From Pelagibaculum spongiae (lineage in GTDB: Bacteria > Pseudomonadota > Gammaproteobacteria > Enterobacterales > Pelagibaculaceae), in assembly GCF_003097315.1 (NCBI RefSeq), contig NZ_QDDL01000001.1, positions 1,240,001 through 1,304,000 of the forward strand: a stretch of DNA of 64,000 nt. The letters are read 5' to 3'. The notes below the pieces were generated by a model that saw nothing but the letters and a program-made list of their open reading frames with translations, had not been told where the DNA came from and ran no database searches. Of this stretch, positions 16,201-23,542 are shown in pieces; positions within the stretch are counted from its first letter, which is position 1, and each line of letters opens with the position of its first letter. Position numbers and translations under genes: made by a program.

Positions 16201-17228
16201 GCCAACAATATGTCGCTGTGCAATAAATTCTAGGCAAAAAAAAGCCCAGCTTAAAAAGCCGGGCATGGGCACAGGATAAATTTAGCAAAGGGCTCTAAGA
16301 TTGTTACCTAACATTAATAACATCAGCATTCCTGCCCATCCTTTGATTAACTGGCGTTGCAGAATCAGCCAAAGGGAACTGACACACAGTTTAAACCTAA
16401 CCAACCATCAAGCACATTCAAACACACATTCCAAAAGCAACCCCGAAGGGTATCTAGCAAATAAAATGTCTCTAATAATGACATTTTATTTTCTTCAAAT
16501 TGACAATTTACAATAACGTCAATCTGAATAAATACGTTGGCCTCTTAAACTAATGCTAACCTGAAAGAGGCCATATTCACTGCGCTAAAAATACTGCTCG
16601 CAGTTCTAACTAAAATTAAATCTAAAATATGGCATTAATGCCAATCTAATATTGCTTTCTAAAATTACATCTAATATTGATCGAACACTGCAGACTGGTA
16701 CAACCCTCTAATATTTGGGTGGCCCATTTCCTGCATCATTAACATTCATCCAAACCAGCTATTAAAATAACCTAGCCCTAACATTCACTAGCCTGGTGTG
16801 AGCATAACCACTTCAGTCTAAAATTCTGAAGATAGGTTGCAGACCTTTGTTTGATTCGCTTATCAAGAATCAAAAAGCGCTCTGCTCTCAACGGGGATAG
16901 ATAATACAATTGGTATTAAATAAAAAACACGACCTAGCTCAATAAAGTACCTTTCTGGGTGTTTTTTCGATACCAGTGGAAGACCTTTGTTGTAGCGCGG
17001 CAATACCACTTGGTGCATTGGTATTGCTTGGTTGATAAGGCCAGTCCAATCACAAAGGTCTTATCGCAGAAAATCACTAACAGGAGTAGAATAAAGTTGA
17101 ACCGATTCAATGGATTTACCAATCCAGAGCAAGCGATTCAACCAAATACATAACTAAAAAAACAGATCTCAAGAACCACAGAAGGTTGCCAGATCATTCC
17201 TCAAGAATGAATAACTAGAGAAGCAGCC
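16201..17228. other. One kb without a protein gene, several hairpins, possible RNA locus
   Basis: I see no convincing protein gene. Structures seen are: a minus-strand terminator at 16236-16264; AAAATGTC/GACATTTT at about 16464-16488; TTTGATTC/GAATCAAA at 16850-16874; and a long imperfect palindrome at 16980-17063. The palindrome has AAGACCTTTGT and ACAAAGGTCTT at its ends and CAATACCA/TGGTATTG inside. AGACCTTTGTT also occurs at 16841. The terminator implies a transcript entering from the right on the minus strand. I could not match the region to tmRNA, RNase P RNA or 6S RNA. Confidence 0.5.
16236..16264 (-). terminator. Strong rho-independent terminator on the minus strand
   Basis: Read on the minus strand: GCCCGGCTT, a TTT loop, AAGCTGGGC (nine pairs, one G-T) and then eight T residues. 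No annotated minus-strand gene precedes it; the nearest possible template is the gene-free kilobase to its right. Confidence 0.75.
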
Positions 17229-17507
17229 ATGAAAACGAAATATTTATGGATCATCTTTTTTATCTGCATTGCGCTGGTGTTTGGCGTAAAAATGCTCTTT
17301 TCACCTATCAGACCTGGCCATCAACTGGCTAGCTTTGACCAGGTAGTTAAAGCACTTCCAGGCTCAGGGCCGTATAGATATGGCGTTACGACACCAGGTT
17401 TTCGCCATTATCAAATTTACCACCGTAAAAAACCGGCCAACCAACCCCGTAACATTGCTGCACTAAGATCTAATGCGATCAACGATGGTTATTACTCCCA
17501 TCCGTGA
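17229..17507 (+). CDS. Small membrane protein, 92 aa, unknown
   Basis: The product starts MKTKYLWIIFFICIALVFGVKM, one hydrophobic anchor with a basic start. About 70 polar residues follow, rich in Arg, Pro, His and Tyr. An AGAGAAG ribosome site lies 7 bases before the ATG. I recognise no family. The palindrome at 16980-17063 lies in the probable leader. A REP-like remnant follows the stop codon. Confidence 0.5.
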   Translation: MKTKYLWIIFFICIALVFGVKMLFSPIRPGHQLASFDQVVKALPGSGPYRYGVTTPGFRHYQIYHRKKPANQPRNIAALRSNAINDGYYSHP

Positions 17508-17519
17508 ATTGAGGATCAC

Positions 17520-17615
17520 TTAACCGTTGCAATGAATTGAAATATGATCGAGTTGCTTGCCCGCGTAGGCACAGAGCGCTATGCGTAACCTACAACGTTC
17601 AGGGAATTGCGGCGA
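17520..17615 (+). repeat. Degenerate REP-like element
   Basis: GCCCGCGTAGGCACAGAGCGCTATGCG then TAACCTACAACGTTCAGGGAATTGCGG. The core has lost part of its left arm (GTTG deleted), so the outer stem no longer forms. It lies between the 92-aa gene and the hydrolase. Confidence 0.7.
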
Positions 17616-17625
17616 ATACTCGATT

Positions 17626-19083
17626 TTAATTACTTGCCTTCAACCAGCGCATCGCTTGTTGTAATGCTAGGGCGACGTGCTGCTGCTGACGAGCACTCCT
17701 GTTGCAATTTAAGGCAGGCAAGCAAATATCCATTACATGACCAGCGCCTTGAATTAGATAAACTGCCCCCCGGCCACAAGCTTGCAAATGATTTAATTGT
17801 TGTTCTGCCGCCAGCATGCCAGGTACACCATTAGAATTGATGCCGATCGGAGTTAATTGTCCTAATTGTGCAGCACACAATGACAGCGCTTGGTCAACCG
17901 GTACTAACCGGTCATTGGTACCTAGAATGGCAAAAAAAGCCGGCGTAGTTTGCTGGGCTATAACCCGCAGGTTAATCAAATGTGCTAATGAATTTTGCTG
18001 TATTAGATCTGACTGTACAGACAGCTGGCTCAACGGCTTGCTCTGTTGTAAATATCGCTCTAATGCTTTTGAAGCTACCTTTGCACTCGCTTTTGAACTG
18101 CCGTCTAATCTTGCTGCTTTCTCTTGAACCGCAAAGCGCTGAAAATCTATTGGGGCATATAATAGTACGGCTTTTTTGATCTCCTTTGGATGCGCCAAAG
18201 ACAACCTAGCAGCAAGATGCCCTCCGGCTGATGCTCCCCAAACAACTAGTGATCCTTCGGTAGAATAATTAGATGCGTTGGTTTTCACCCATTGATATGC
18301 CGCCTCAATATCGGATAACTGTTGTTGCGCTGTCACGCCATCACAGGCTGCTATATCTTCAAACCTTTTAAGACCGTCAAATCTTTTCAATCCAATTGCC
18401 GGCGCTTTACCCACTAACCGGTATCTCGGCGTAAATACTACAAAGCCATTGGCTGTCATTTGAGCAATTTGGCTCTGTAGCATCACCAGCCCTTTTTTTC
18501 GGTAACGCCAGCTACCACCGTGAATTGCCAGCATTGGCGTTAAAATAGAATCTTTTTTTAACTCTGTTTGCTGCTGGCCAGGAAATGGATTCGGATGATA
18601 GATATCGAGCGTTAGCTGGCATGAGCCTTTGCTGCTTTTAATCTCTCGGTAAACTTTACGCACCATTAATGGATGCCGCTTGGCTAATGGCAAAACCGAG
18701 CTGTCAGCCAAGGTTGCCGGCGAAAGCCGCCAATCATTAAACGGCAAGCTATCAAAACTGGCATTTCGTGTTACTAATGTTTTGCACCATTGGCTTATAT
18801 CTAGAGGATTTAAAGTAATTGGCTGCTGACACTGAGTATCAGAAAACAATGCAGCCGTTTGCGGCAATTGCAGCGGATCAATGCTGGCAGGTGAGCAGTT
18901 TTTTTCAGTTAACTGCCATAGCGGCAAGTTAATGCTTAAAGGGTAGCTGGCGATACAACTGTTATAAGCCTTAGTCTCTCCAGTAAAACTACGCCAACCA
19001 GCAGAACAGCTTGTTATAAAAGCAAACAACAACAAGCTAACGCTCACCAGTAGTAACTTAAAGACAGATCGGAAACGCAACAA
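17626..19083 (-). CDS. Lipoprotein alpha/beta hydrolase (carboxylesterase-like)
   Basis: 485 aa. The N-terminus is a lipoprotein signal, hydrophobic to residue 25 and then ITSC, so the protein is probably membrane-tethered in the periplasm. The catalytic domain (about 160-480) has an HGGSW oxyanion motif and the nucleophile elbow GASAGG of the BD-FAE/carboxylesterase group. A late Asp occurs in LGTNDRLVP and a His in GAGHVMD, completing a Ser-Asp-His triad. No ATG is available; a TTG start preceded by GGTGGTG is the only choice. The substrate is unknown. It is transcribed alone, towards repeats. Confidence 0.82.
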   Translation of the reverse strand: MLRFRSVFKLLLVSVSLLLFAFITSCSAGWRSFTGETKAYNSCIASYPLSINLPLWQLTEKNCSPASIDPLQLPQTAALFSDTQCQQPITLNPLDISQWCKTLVTRNASFDSLPFNDWRLSPATLADSSVLPLAKRHPLMVRKVYREIKSSKGSCQLTLDIYHPNPFPGQQQTELKKDSILTPMLAIHGGSWRYRKKGLVMLQSQIAQMTANGFVVFTPRYRLVGKAPAIGLKRFDGLKRFEDIAACDGVTAQQQLSDIEAAYQWVKTNASNYSTEGSLVVWGASAGGHLAARLSLAHPKEIKKAVLLYAPIDFQRFAVQEKAARLDGSSKASAKVASKALERYLQQSKPLSQLSVQSDLIQQNSLAHLINLRVIAQQTTPAFFAILGTNDRLVPVDQALSLCAAQLGQLTPIGINSNGVPGMLAAEQQLNHLQACGRGAVYLIQGAGHVMDICLPALNCNRSARQQQHVALALQQAMRWLKASN

Positions 19084-19344
19084 AACACCACCACTTCAAC
19101 AAATTAGCGCTAAATCTACAAAGATCTGCGCCTTTATTCTTATTTTAAGAACCAGTGAACTGGCTCAATCGCCGCCGATTACAGCACGCTCGATTCAGCT
19201 TTGAAACCTATTAGAGAATTTAGATGCTGCTTAGTGGTAAAAAAACGATACCGAATAGCCTAAAACCAGCTCATTGCCGAGCCAACTTCCATGTTATGTG
19301 GTAAACCATAAAGGTGGATTGATAAACAATGAGTTTGACCAGTT

Positions 19345-19767
19345 ATGGATATGACAGAAAAAAATGCCAAGCAATTGGCGTACGCGGGCATGGTTCCATT
19401 CGTAATTTTGGCGCTAGGTTGTTGGAACGACCAGTTCTCACTATACGCAGGACGTTGGCTGGCAGGCTATGCCGCAGTGGTATTGTCATTTGTTGGCGCA
19501 GTGCATTGGGGGATTGCTTTGGTTCGGCCCCAGGAAGAGCGCCGTTTGTTATTTTCTATTTTACCGGCACTGAGTGGTTGGCTGGTTTTGATGGTCAGTA
19601 TTCGACTGGCGCTTCCCGCACTGGCGATTGCTTTTGTAATGGTCTGGCAAACCGAGCGAGAACAATATTTTAGCTGGTTGCCCGACTGGTATTTACAGTT
19701 AAGAAGTCGACTCACTGTCGCCGTTGCCGCTTGCCTGATTATTGGTTGGGCTGGGTATTTGACTTAA
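19345..19767 (+). CDS. DUF3429 family membrane protein
   Basis: 140 aa with four hydrophobic segments (about 12-30, 37-58, 68-100, 120-138). The family hallmark YAAVVLSFVGAVHWGIAL is at about residues 42-59. Function is unknown; proteins of this type sit in the inner membrane. The start may be the Met two codons later. Its last 69 bases overlap, tail to tail, the glutathione S-transferase gene on the other strand. Confidence 0.85.
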   Translation: MDMTEKNAKQLAYAGMVPFVILALGCWNDQFSLYAGRWLAGYAAVVLSFVGAVHWGIALVRPQEERRLLFSILPALSGWLVLMVSIRLALPALAIAFVMVWQTEREQYFSWLPDWYLQLRSRLTVAVAACLIIGWAGYLT

Positions 19768-20415
19768 GCAGATTGCTTTATCAGATAACCAATCTGCCAA
19801 CCGGGGATCAGTATCAACAAAGTGTTTTGCTTTCAGGCAGCAATCAAACCATTCATGTAAAGATGGTCCATGTTGCTGCCAGCTAATATCTGGTCGGCGG
19901 AAATTGATAAAATCCAGCGCACAAACCAAGGCGACATCAGCCACGGTCATTTGATCACCCACTAGCCAAAAACTATCTTGTAACTGATGATCTAGCCACT
20001 CAATGGTTTTAATTATTTTTTGTTGCTGCCAGTCGAACCATTTTTCAGATGCAAATTCACTATCAACTCTCATTGCCATCACCATGGCCGCTGTTGCATC
20101 TGCAATACCATCCGCCATGGCTTCTATAGATAACACCTGAAAGCGCATTGCGTTTTCTTCGGGAATTAATAGCGAGTGGTCTGAAGGCTGCTGGTCAAGA
20201 TATTGAGTAATTACTCGAGAATCTACTAGCAATTGCGCAGCTTCAGGTAATTGAGGATTTTCTTGCAGCAGGTAAGGGATTTTTCCTAGTGGATTATCTA
20301 ATTTATCACCCTGCCATGGATTGACGAGCACTTCGGTAACTTGCAACTGCTTTTGACGAATCAGTACCCTGAGTTTTCTCGCATAGGGACTTGTTGGTGT
20401 AAAAAATAGCTTCAT
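19699..20415 (-). CDS. Glutathione S-transferase family protein
   Basis: 238 aa. The N-terminal thioredoxin-like domain (1-80) has TPTSPYARKLRVLI, with Ser/Tyr-Ala-Arg at the glutathione site, a cis-Pro in GKIPYL, and the SRVITQYLD that follows. The C-terminal helical domain has VADVALVCALDFINFR, the N-capping-box region. The last 25 residues (SPTNNQASGNGDSESTS) are an unusual polar tail overlapping the convergent DUF3429 gene. Role: probably conjugation or reduction of an electrophile. The substrate cannot be predicted. Confidence 0.87.
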   Translation of the reverse strand: MKLFFTPTSPYARKLRVLIRQKQLQVTEVLVNPWQGDKLDNPLGKIPYLLQENPQLPEAAQLLVDSRVITQYLDQQPSDHSLLIPEENAMRFQVLSIEAMADGIADATAAMVMAMRVDSEFASEKWFDWQQQKIIKTIEWLDHQLQDSFWLVGDQMTVADVALVCALDFINFRRPDISWQQHGPSLHEWFDCCLKAKHFVDTDPRLADWLSDKAICLSQIPSPTNNQASGNGDSESTS

Positions 20416-20836
20416 ATCAGCCTCACCAAATATTCAGTGTTTTTATAAGATAGTAAAAAATTATAGTGCCTATTATTTTTAACAAACTTATTAAAAGCTT
20501 TTTTATGAAGTTTTGCGAAGTGGTTGGCATTTCTGACAAGGCATGCTCGCAGATTGATTATTTTTATATTCATCAATAACACTAAAAATGAAACATCAAC
20601 ATCAAGATAGTTTGTTATTTTCGACAGATTTCATACTCCAACGTACACTGAGTATTCACTTATTTAATTTGCTATGGAAATTATGGCTTTGTGTCAGCAT
20701 TAAGCTCTATATCTAAAACTCGCCCTTTTATCATAGAAGCAAATTATTGCTTATTCGACGTCTTATGATTCGTTATAGAGTGGTACGACTCAGTAAGCAT
20801 CATTTTTATATATTTTCCAAAATCAGGAATAACACG
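20416..20836. other. Divergent intergenic region, AT-rich
   Basis: It separates the GST gene (minus) from the GDSL lipoprotein gene (plus) and must hold both promoters. I see no repeat element, no hairpin of note and no gene. An upstream in-frame start at 20747 exists but would put 30 unlikely residues before the lipoprotein signal. Confidence 0.5.
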
Positions 20837-21919
20837 ATGAATCACTCCTATTTTTTTTCTTTAAAGAAAAAAGATTCCAATAAAATAAAACGAAACGTTA
20901 TATCACTAACTCTTGCTGTTAGCACTTTGCTACTCGTCGCATGCAACCAAAACTCAAATAATGCTAAAACACCTGTAAAAGAACTAGAAAGTATCGCTAG
21001 CATCAATAAATTGGTTATATTTGGTGATAGCTTGTCAGATAACGGTACGTTACGCCAATTAACTTCGACTCAACCACAACCTGCGCCTGAGTTTTTTTCA
21101 AACGGCCCAGTTTGGCCCAATTATTTAAGCGATAAGCTAGGAGTGCCACAAGTTAATTTGGCAGTTGCAGGTGCAAGATCCGTTGGGCATGATTCCGCGC
21201 CACTTCAGACAGCCGCGCAGTCGGGTGCTTTTTCAGCTTTAGGCTATACCACCGGCTTGGGCTTAAGAGGTCAGGTAGATAATTATATAAATAACAACAC
21301 AGCGGTAGACCAACAAAATGTATTACACACCATTCTAATTGGCGGCAATGATATTCTTGCTTATTTAAATGGTTTGGTTGCAGGATCTGAAGCGATTCCT
21401 AGCAGTGTCGATGTTAGTAATGCCATAGCTGACACCGTTACAGAATCGGTTGGCCGACTCGTTGCTAATGGTGCAAAGAATATTGTTGTTTTTACTCTGC
21501 CTGAGTTATCTGACGTGCCTCGATTGGATGTCAGCGGATTTTCAGATTATCAAACAGAAATAACATCGTTAATACAAACACTTAATAATAAGCTGGTTTC
21601 AGATTTGAATACACAGCGAGTTGCAGCGTCATCTCCTTATAATATCATTACATTTAATACCTATCGCGCAACAAATAATGCAAGAGATAGCGGTGATTTT
21701 ACCAATGTGGACGACAGCTGGTTGGTAGTGGATAACAACCTTCAACCAACCGGTGCAACTAATGGACCTGTTGAAGAGTTTCTGTTTTGGGATACGATTC
21801 ATCCCACTACTGCAGCGCATAAAATGCTAGCAGAGCAGCTATTCCAAACACTAAAATTGCAAGAGCATTGTTTAGGCAATGACAATTGCCGTGTTAGCTC
21901 AGGGCTAGGAATGGAGTAA
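20837..21919 (+). CDS. GDSL/SGNH-family lipase or esterase, lipoprotein
   Basis: 360 aa from the ATG at 20837, chosen because CAGGA lies 7-8 bases before it and the lipoprotein signal follows. LLLVAC is the lipobox, Cys at about residue 35. SGNH blocks: FGDSLSDNG (nucleophile Ser), a Gly in the NLAVAGAR region, GGNDI (Asn), and DTIHPTTAAH (Asp and His). This is the group of GDSL autotransporter/thermolabile-hemolysin-like esterases acting on acyl esters. Probably anchored to the outer membrane. No operon partner. Confidence 0.87.
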   Translation: MNHSYFFSLKKKDSNKIKRNVISLTLAVSTLLLVACNQNSNNAKTPVKELESIASINKLVIFGDSLSDNGTLRQLTSTQPQPAPEFFSNGPVWPNYLSDKLGVPQVNLAVAGARSVGHDSAPLQTAAQSGAFSALGYTTGLGLRGQVDNYINNNTAVDQQNVLHTILIGGNDILAYLNGLVAGSEAIPSSVDVSNAIADTVTESVGRLVANGAKNIVVFTLPELSDVPRLDVSGFSDYQTEITSLIQTLNNKLVSDLNTQRVAASSPYNIITFNTYRATNNARDSGDFTNVDDSWLVVDNNLQPTGATNGPVEEFLFWDTIHPTTAAHKMLAEQLFQTLKLQEHCLGNDNCRVSSGLGME

Positions 21920-22308
21920 TTTTATCTCTAGGCGACTTCAAGGTGCAGAAAGGTTGTGCCTTGAAGTGGTCTGATTTGATTTGATTTGATTTGATTTGAT
22001 TTGATAGTCAAGACACCTGTTTGCCGGAAGCGCTTTAAGCTTGTCCAAGCAACAGAAACCCAATTGTTTTTTAAACAAGCATCGATATTCAATAAAAACT
22101 GAAGCAATTTGTAAATGGAGTGGGCGGAGCGAAACCCAACAGTTTGAGATGGATTCCTTGCTGCACCATCTTCTGCGAATTTTTACGCAACGATTAATAG
22201 CAAACAAGCCTAACAACATCTCACCACTTATCTTTCCGCTCAGTTATATCTGATATTTTCTGGTAAGATCGCTAGATATAATAAAAATAACAAACTGGTT
22301 GCTGCACT
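21920..22308. other. Intergenic region with a pentanucleotide repeat
   Basis: Apart from the (GATTT)6 tract at 21972-22005, no structure or gene is seen. The right end must hold the promoter for the lipid-type operon: TATAATAAAAATAAC at 22276-22290 is AT-rich, but I cannot fix a -35/-10 pair with confidence. Confidence 0.45.
21972..22005. repeat. Simple repeat (GATTT), about six units
   Basis: TGATT repeats with a period of five across about 34 bases. It lies 50 bases after the GDSL stop codon and 300 bases before the next gene. Such a tract can change length by slippage, but here it affects no reading frame. Confidence 0.9.
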
Positions 22309-23448
22309 ATGACCATGAAAACGACCCCTAAGCCTTCTATGTCGATACCTTCTGTATCAATTGCTTGCGATGATCAACAGCAGAAAACCGAGCCGGGCTC
22401 TAGCACGCTAGCTGGCGATAAACCGAGCACTAACAACGGTTCAAAACCAATCGTCCCTCCAAGCAACACCATAAATAACCTATCAATGAACGCTTCAATC
22501 TTTTCACGCCTTATGGCATGGTCAAAAGAGCGCTTTCCTTTTGTAAACATGCTATTGACTGCCAGTCTATATTTGCTTGCTGCACCTTTAGCACGCCAGG
22601 CATCGCATGGCGATCCATCGCTACAGTGGTTTGATATTTTGGGATTATTTAGCGCGATTGCATTATTTCTATTATTAAGAATTCTTGATGAACATAAAGA
22701 TTACGCGCTAGATATAGTGAATCATCCGCAGCGAGTATTGCAGCGAGGGTTAATCACTCTCAGGCATCTAAAAATACTTGGTGCAATCTGCATTCTAGTA
22801 ATGCTGGCAGGCAACCTTTTTGTTGACTGGCAGACTATGCAAATCGCCACTTCTACCTCATCCTCAATCGGTATTTTTCCTATAGCGGTTAGTTTGAGCT
22901 GGCTAGCAATGATGCTGTGGTTAGTGCTAATGACGGTCGAATTTTTCTGCCCGCAATGGCTTAACCGTCATCTGGTCATTTATGCCTTGTCACATATGTT
23001 GATCATGCCGTTAATTGCAGTGTGGATGGCAACAATGGCCACTGGCACTTTGCAGTTCACAACACCGGTATTGCTATTGGCCTGTTTGTTTTTCTTTAGC
23101 GGTTTGTGTTTTGAAATTACTCGAAAAACCCGTGGCCCAGAAGAAGATAGGCCAGAAGTTGAATCTTATTCGTTAATCTTCGGCGCCAAAGGTTCTGCCT
23201 TAATCGTTATCGCACTTTTAACTTGCATGAGCAGCTTACAGCTGGCCACCTTGTATCAAGTAACGCCCAATGCATTTGTATATATAGCGCCCGCCATGGT
23301 TTGTTGTTTTTTACTGGGGTTAAAGCAGCTGATTAAATTCATTAAAGCGCCTTCACTGGCGGGCCGTGAAAGTAATGAAAAAGCGGTCGGTTTAGCAATG
23401 CTGATTGGCTATTGGAGTTTAACCGGCGGCCTGTTAATTGCAGGCTAG
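22309..23448 (+). CDS. UbiA-family prenyltransferase-like membrane protein
   Basis: 379 aa. Residues 1-60 are a Ser/Thr/Pro-rich tail of low complexity. Then come about eight membrane helices. The first polyprenyl-diphosphate motif reads RILDEHKDYALD, with Asp127, Asp131 and Asp135 in the DxxxDxxxD spacing of UbiA enzymes (usually NDxxDxxxD), followed by HPQRVLQRGLIT as in the family. The second motif is RGPEEDRPEVESYSLIFG. UbiA enzymes move an isoprenyl chain to an aromatic, quinone, haem or glyceryl-phosphate acceptor; the acceptor here is unknown. First gene of the unusual six-gene locus; 94 bp containing a hairpin follow before the HMG-CoA-reductase gene. Confidence 0.8.
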   Translation: MTMKTTPKPSMSIPSVSIACDDQQQKTEPGSSTLAGDKPSTNNGSKPIVPPSNTINNLSMNASIFSRLMAWSKERFPFVNMLLTASLYLLAAPLARQASHGDPSLQWFDILGLFSAIALFLLLRILDEHKDYALDIVNHPQRVLQRGLITLRHLKILGAICILVMLAGNLFVDWQTMQIATSTSSSIGIFPIAVSLSWLAMMLWLVLMTVEFFCPQWLNRHLVIYALSHMLIMPLIAVWMATMATGTLQFTTPVLLLACLFFFSGLCFEITRKTRGPEEDRPEVESYSLIFGAKGSALIVIALLTCMSSLQLATLYQVTPNAFVYIAPAMVCCFLLGLKQLIKFIKAPSLAGRESNEKAVGLAMLIGYWSLTGGLLIAG

Positions 23449-23454
23449 CTTAAA

Positions 23455-23492
23455 AATAGCCGTTGCGAGATAAGCCAATCGCAGCGGCTATT
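23455..23492 (+). terminator. Hairpin between the UbiA and HMG-CoA reductase genes
   Basis: AATAGCCGTTGCGA pairs with TCGCAGCGGCTATT (13 pairs, one mismatch) with a 10-base loop. There is no T-run after it, so it is more likely a partial terminator or an mRNA-stabilising structure than a full stop in the operon. Confidence 0.5.
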
Positions 23493-23542
23493 CGTTACGC
23501 GATTGAACCATAAAAATAAAAACAATCAGTTGCAGGGCCGTC

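Noticed and set aside
16678-16752. A 24-codon minus-strand frame (MLMMQEMGHPNIRGLYQ...)
   Set aside because: Too short and without a convincing ribosome site or conservation; mentioned only because of the terminator further left.
20747-20836. Upstream extension of the GDSL lipoprotein gene
   Set aside because: It would bury the lipoprotein signal, while CAGGA lies correctly before the ATG at 20837.
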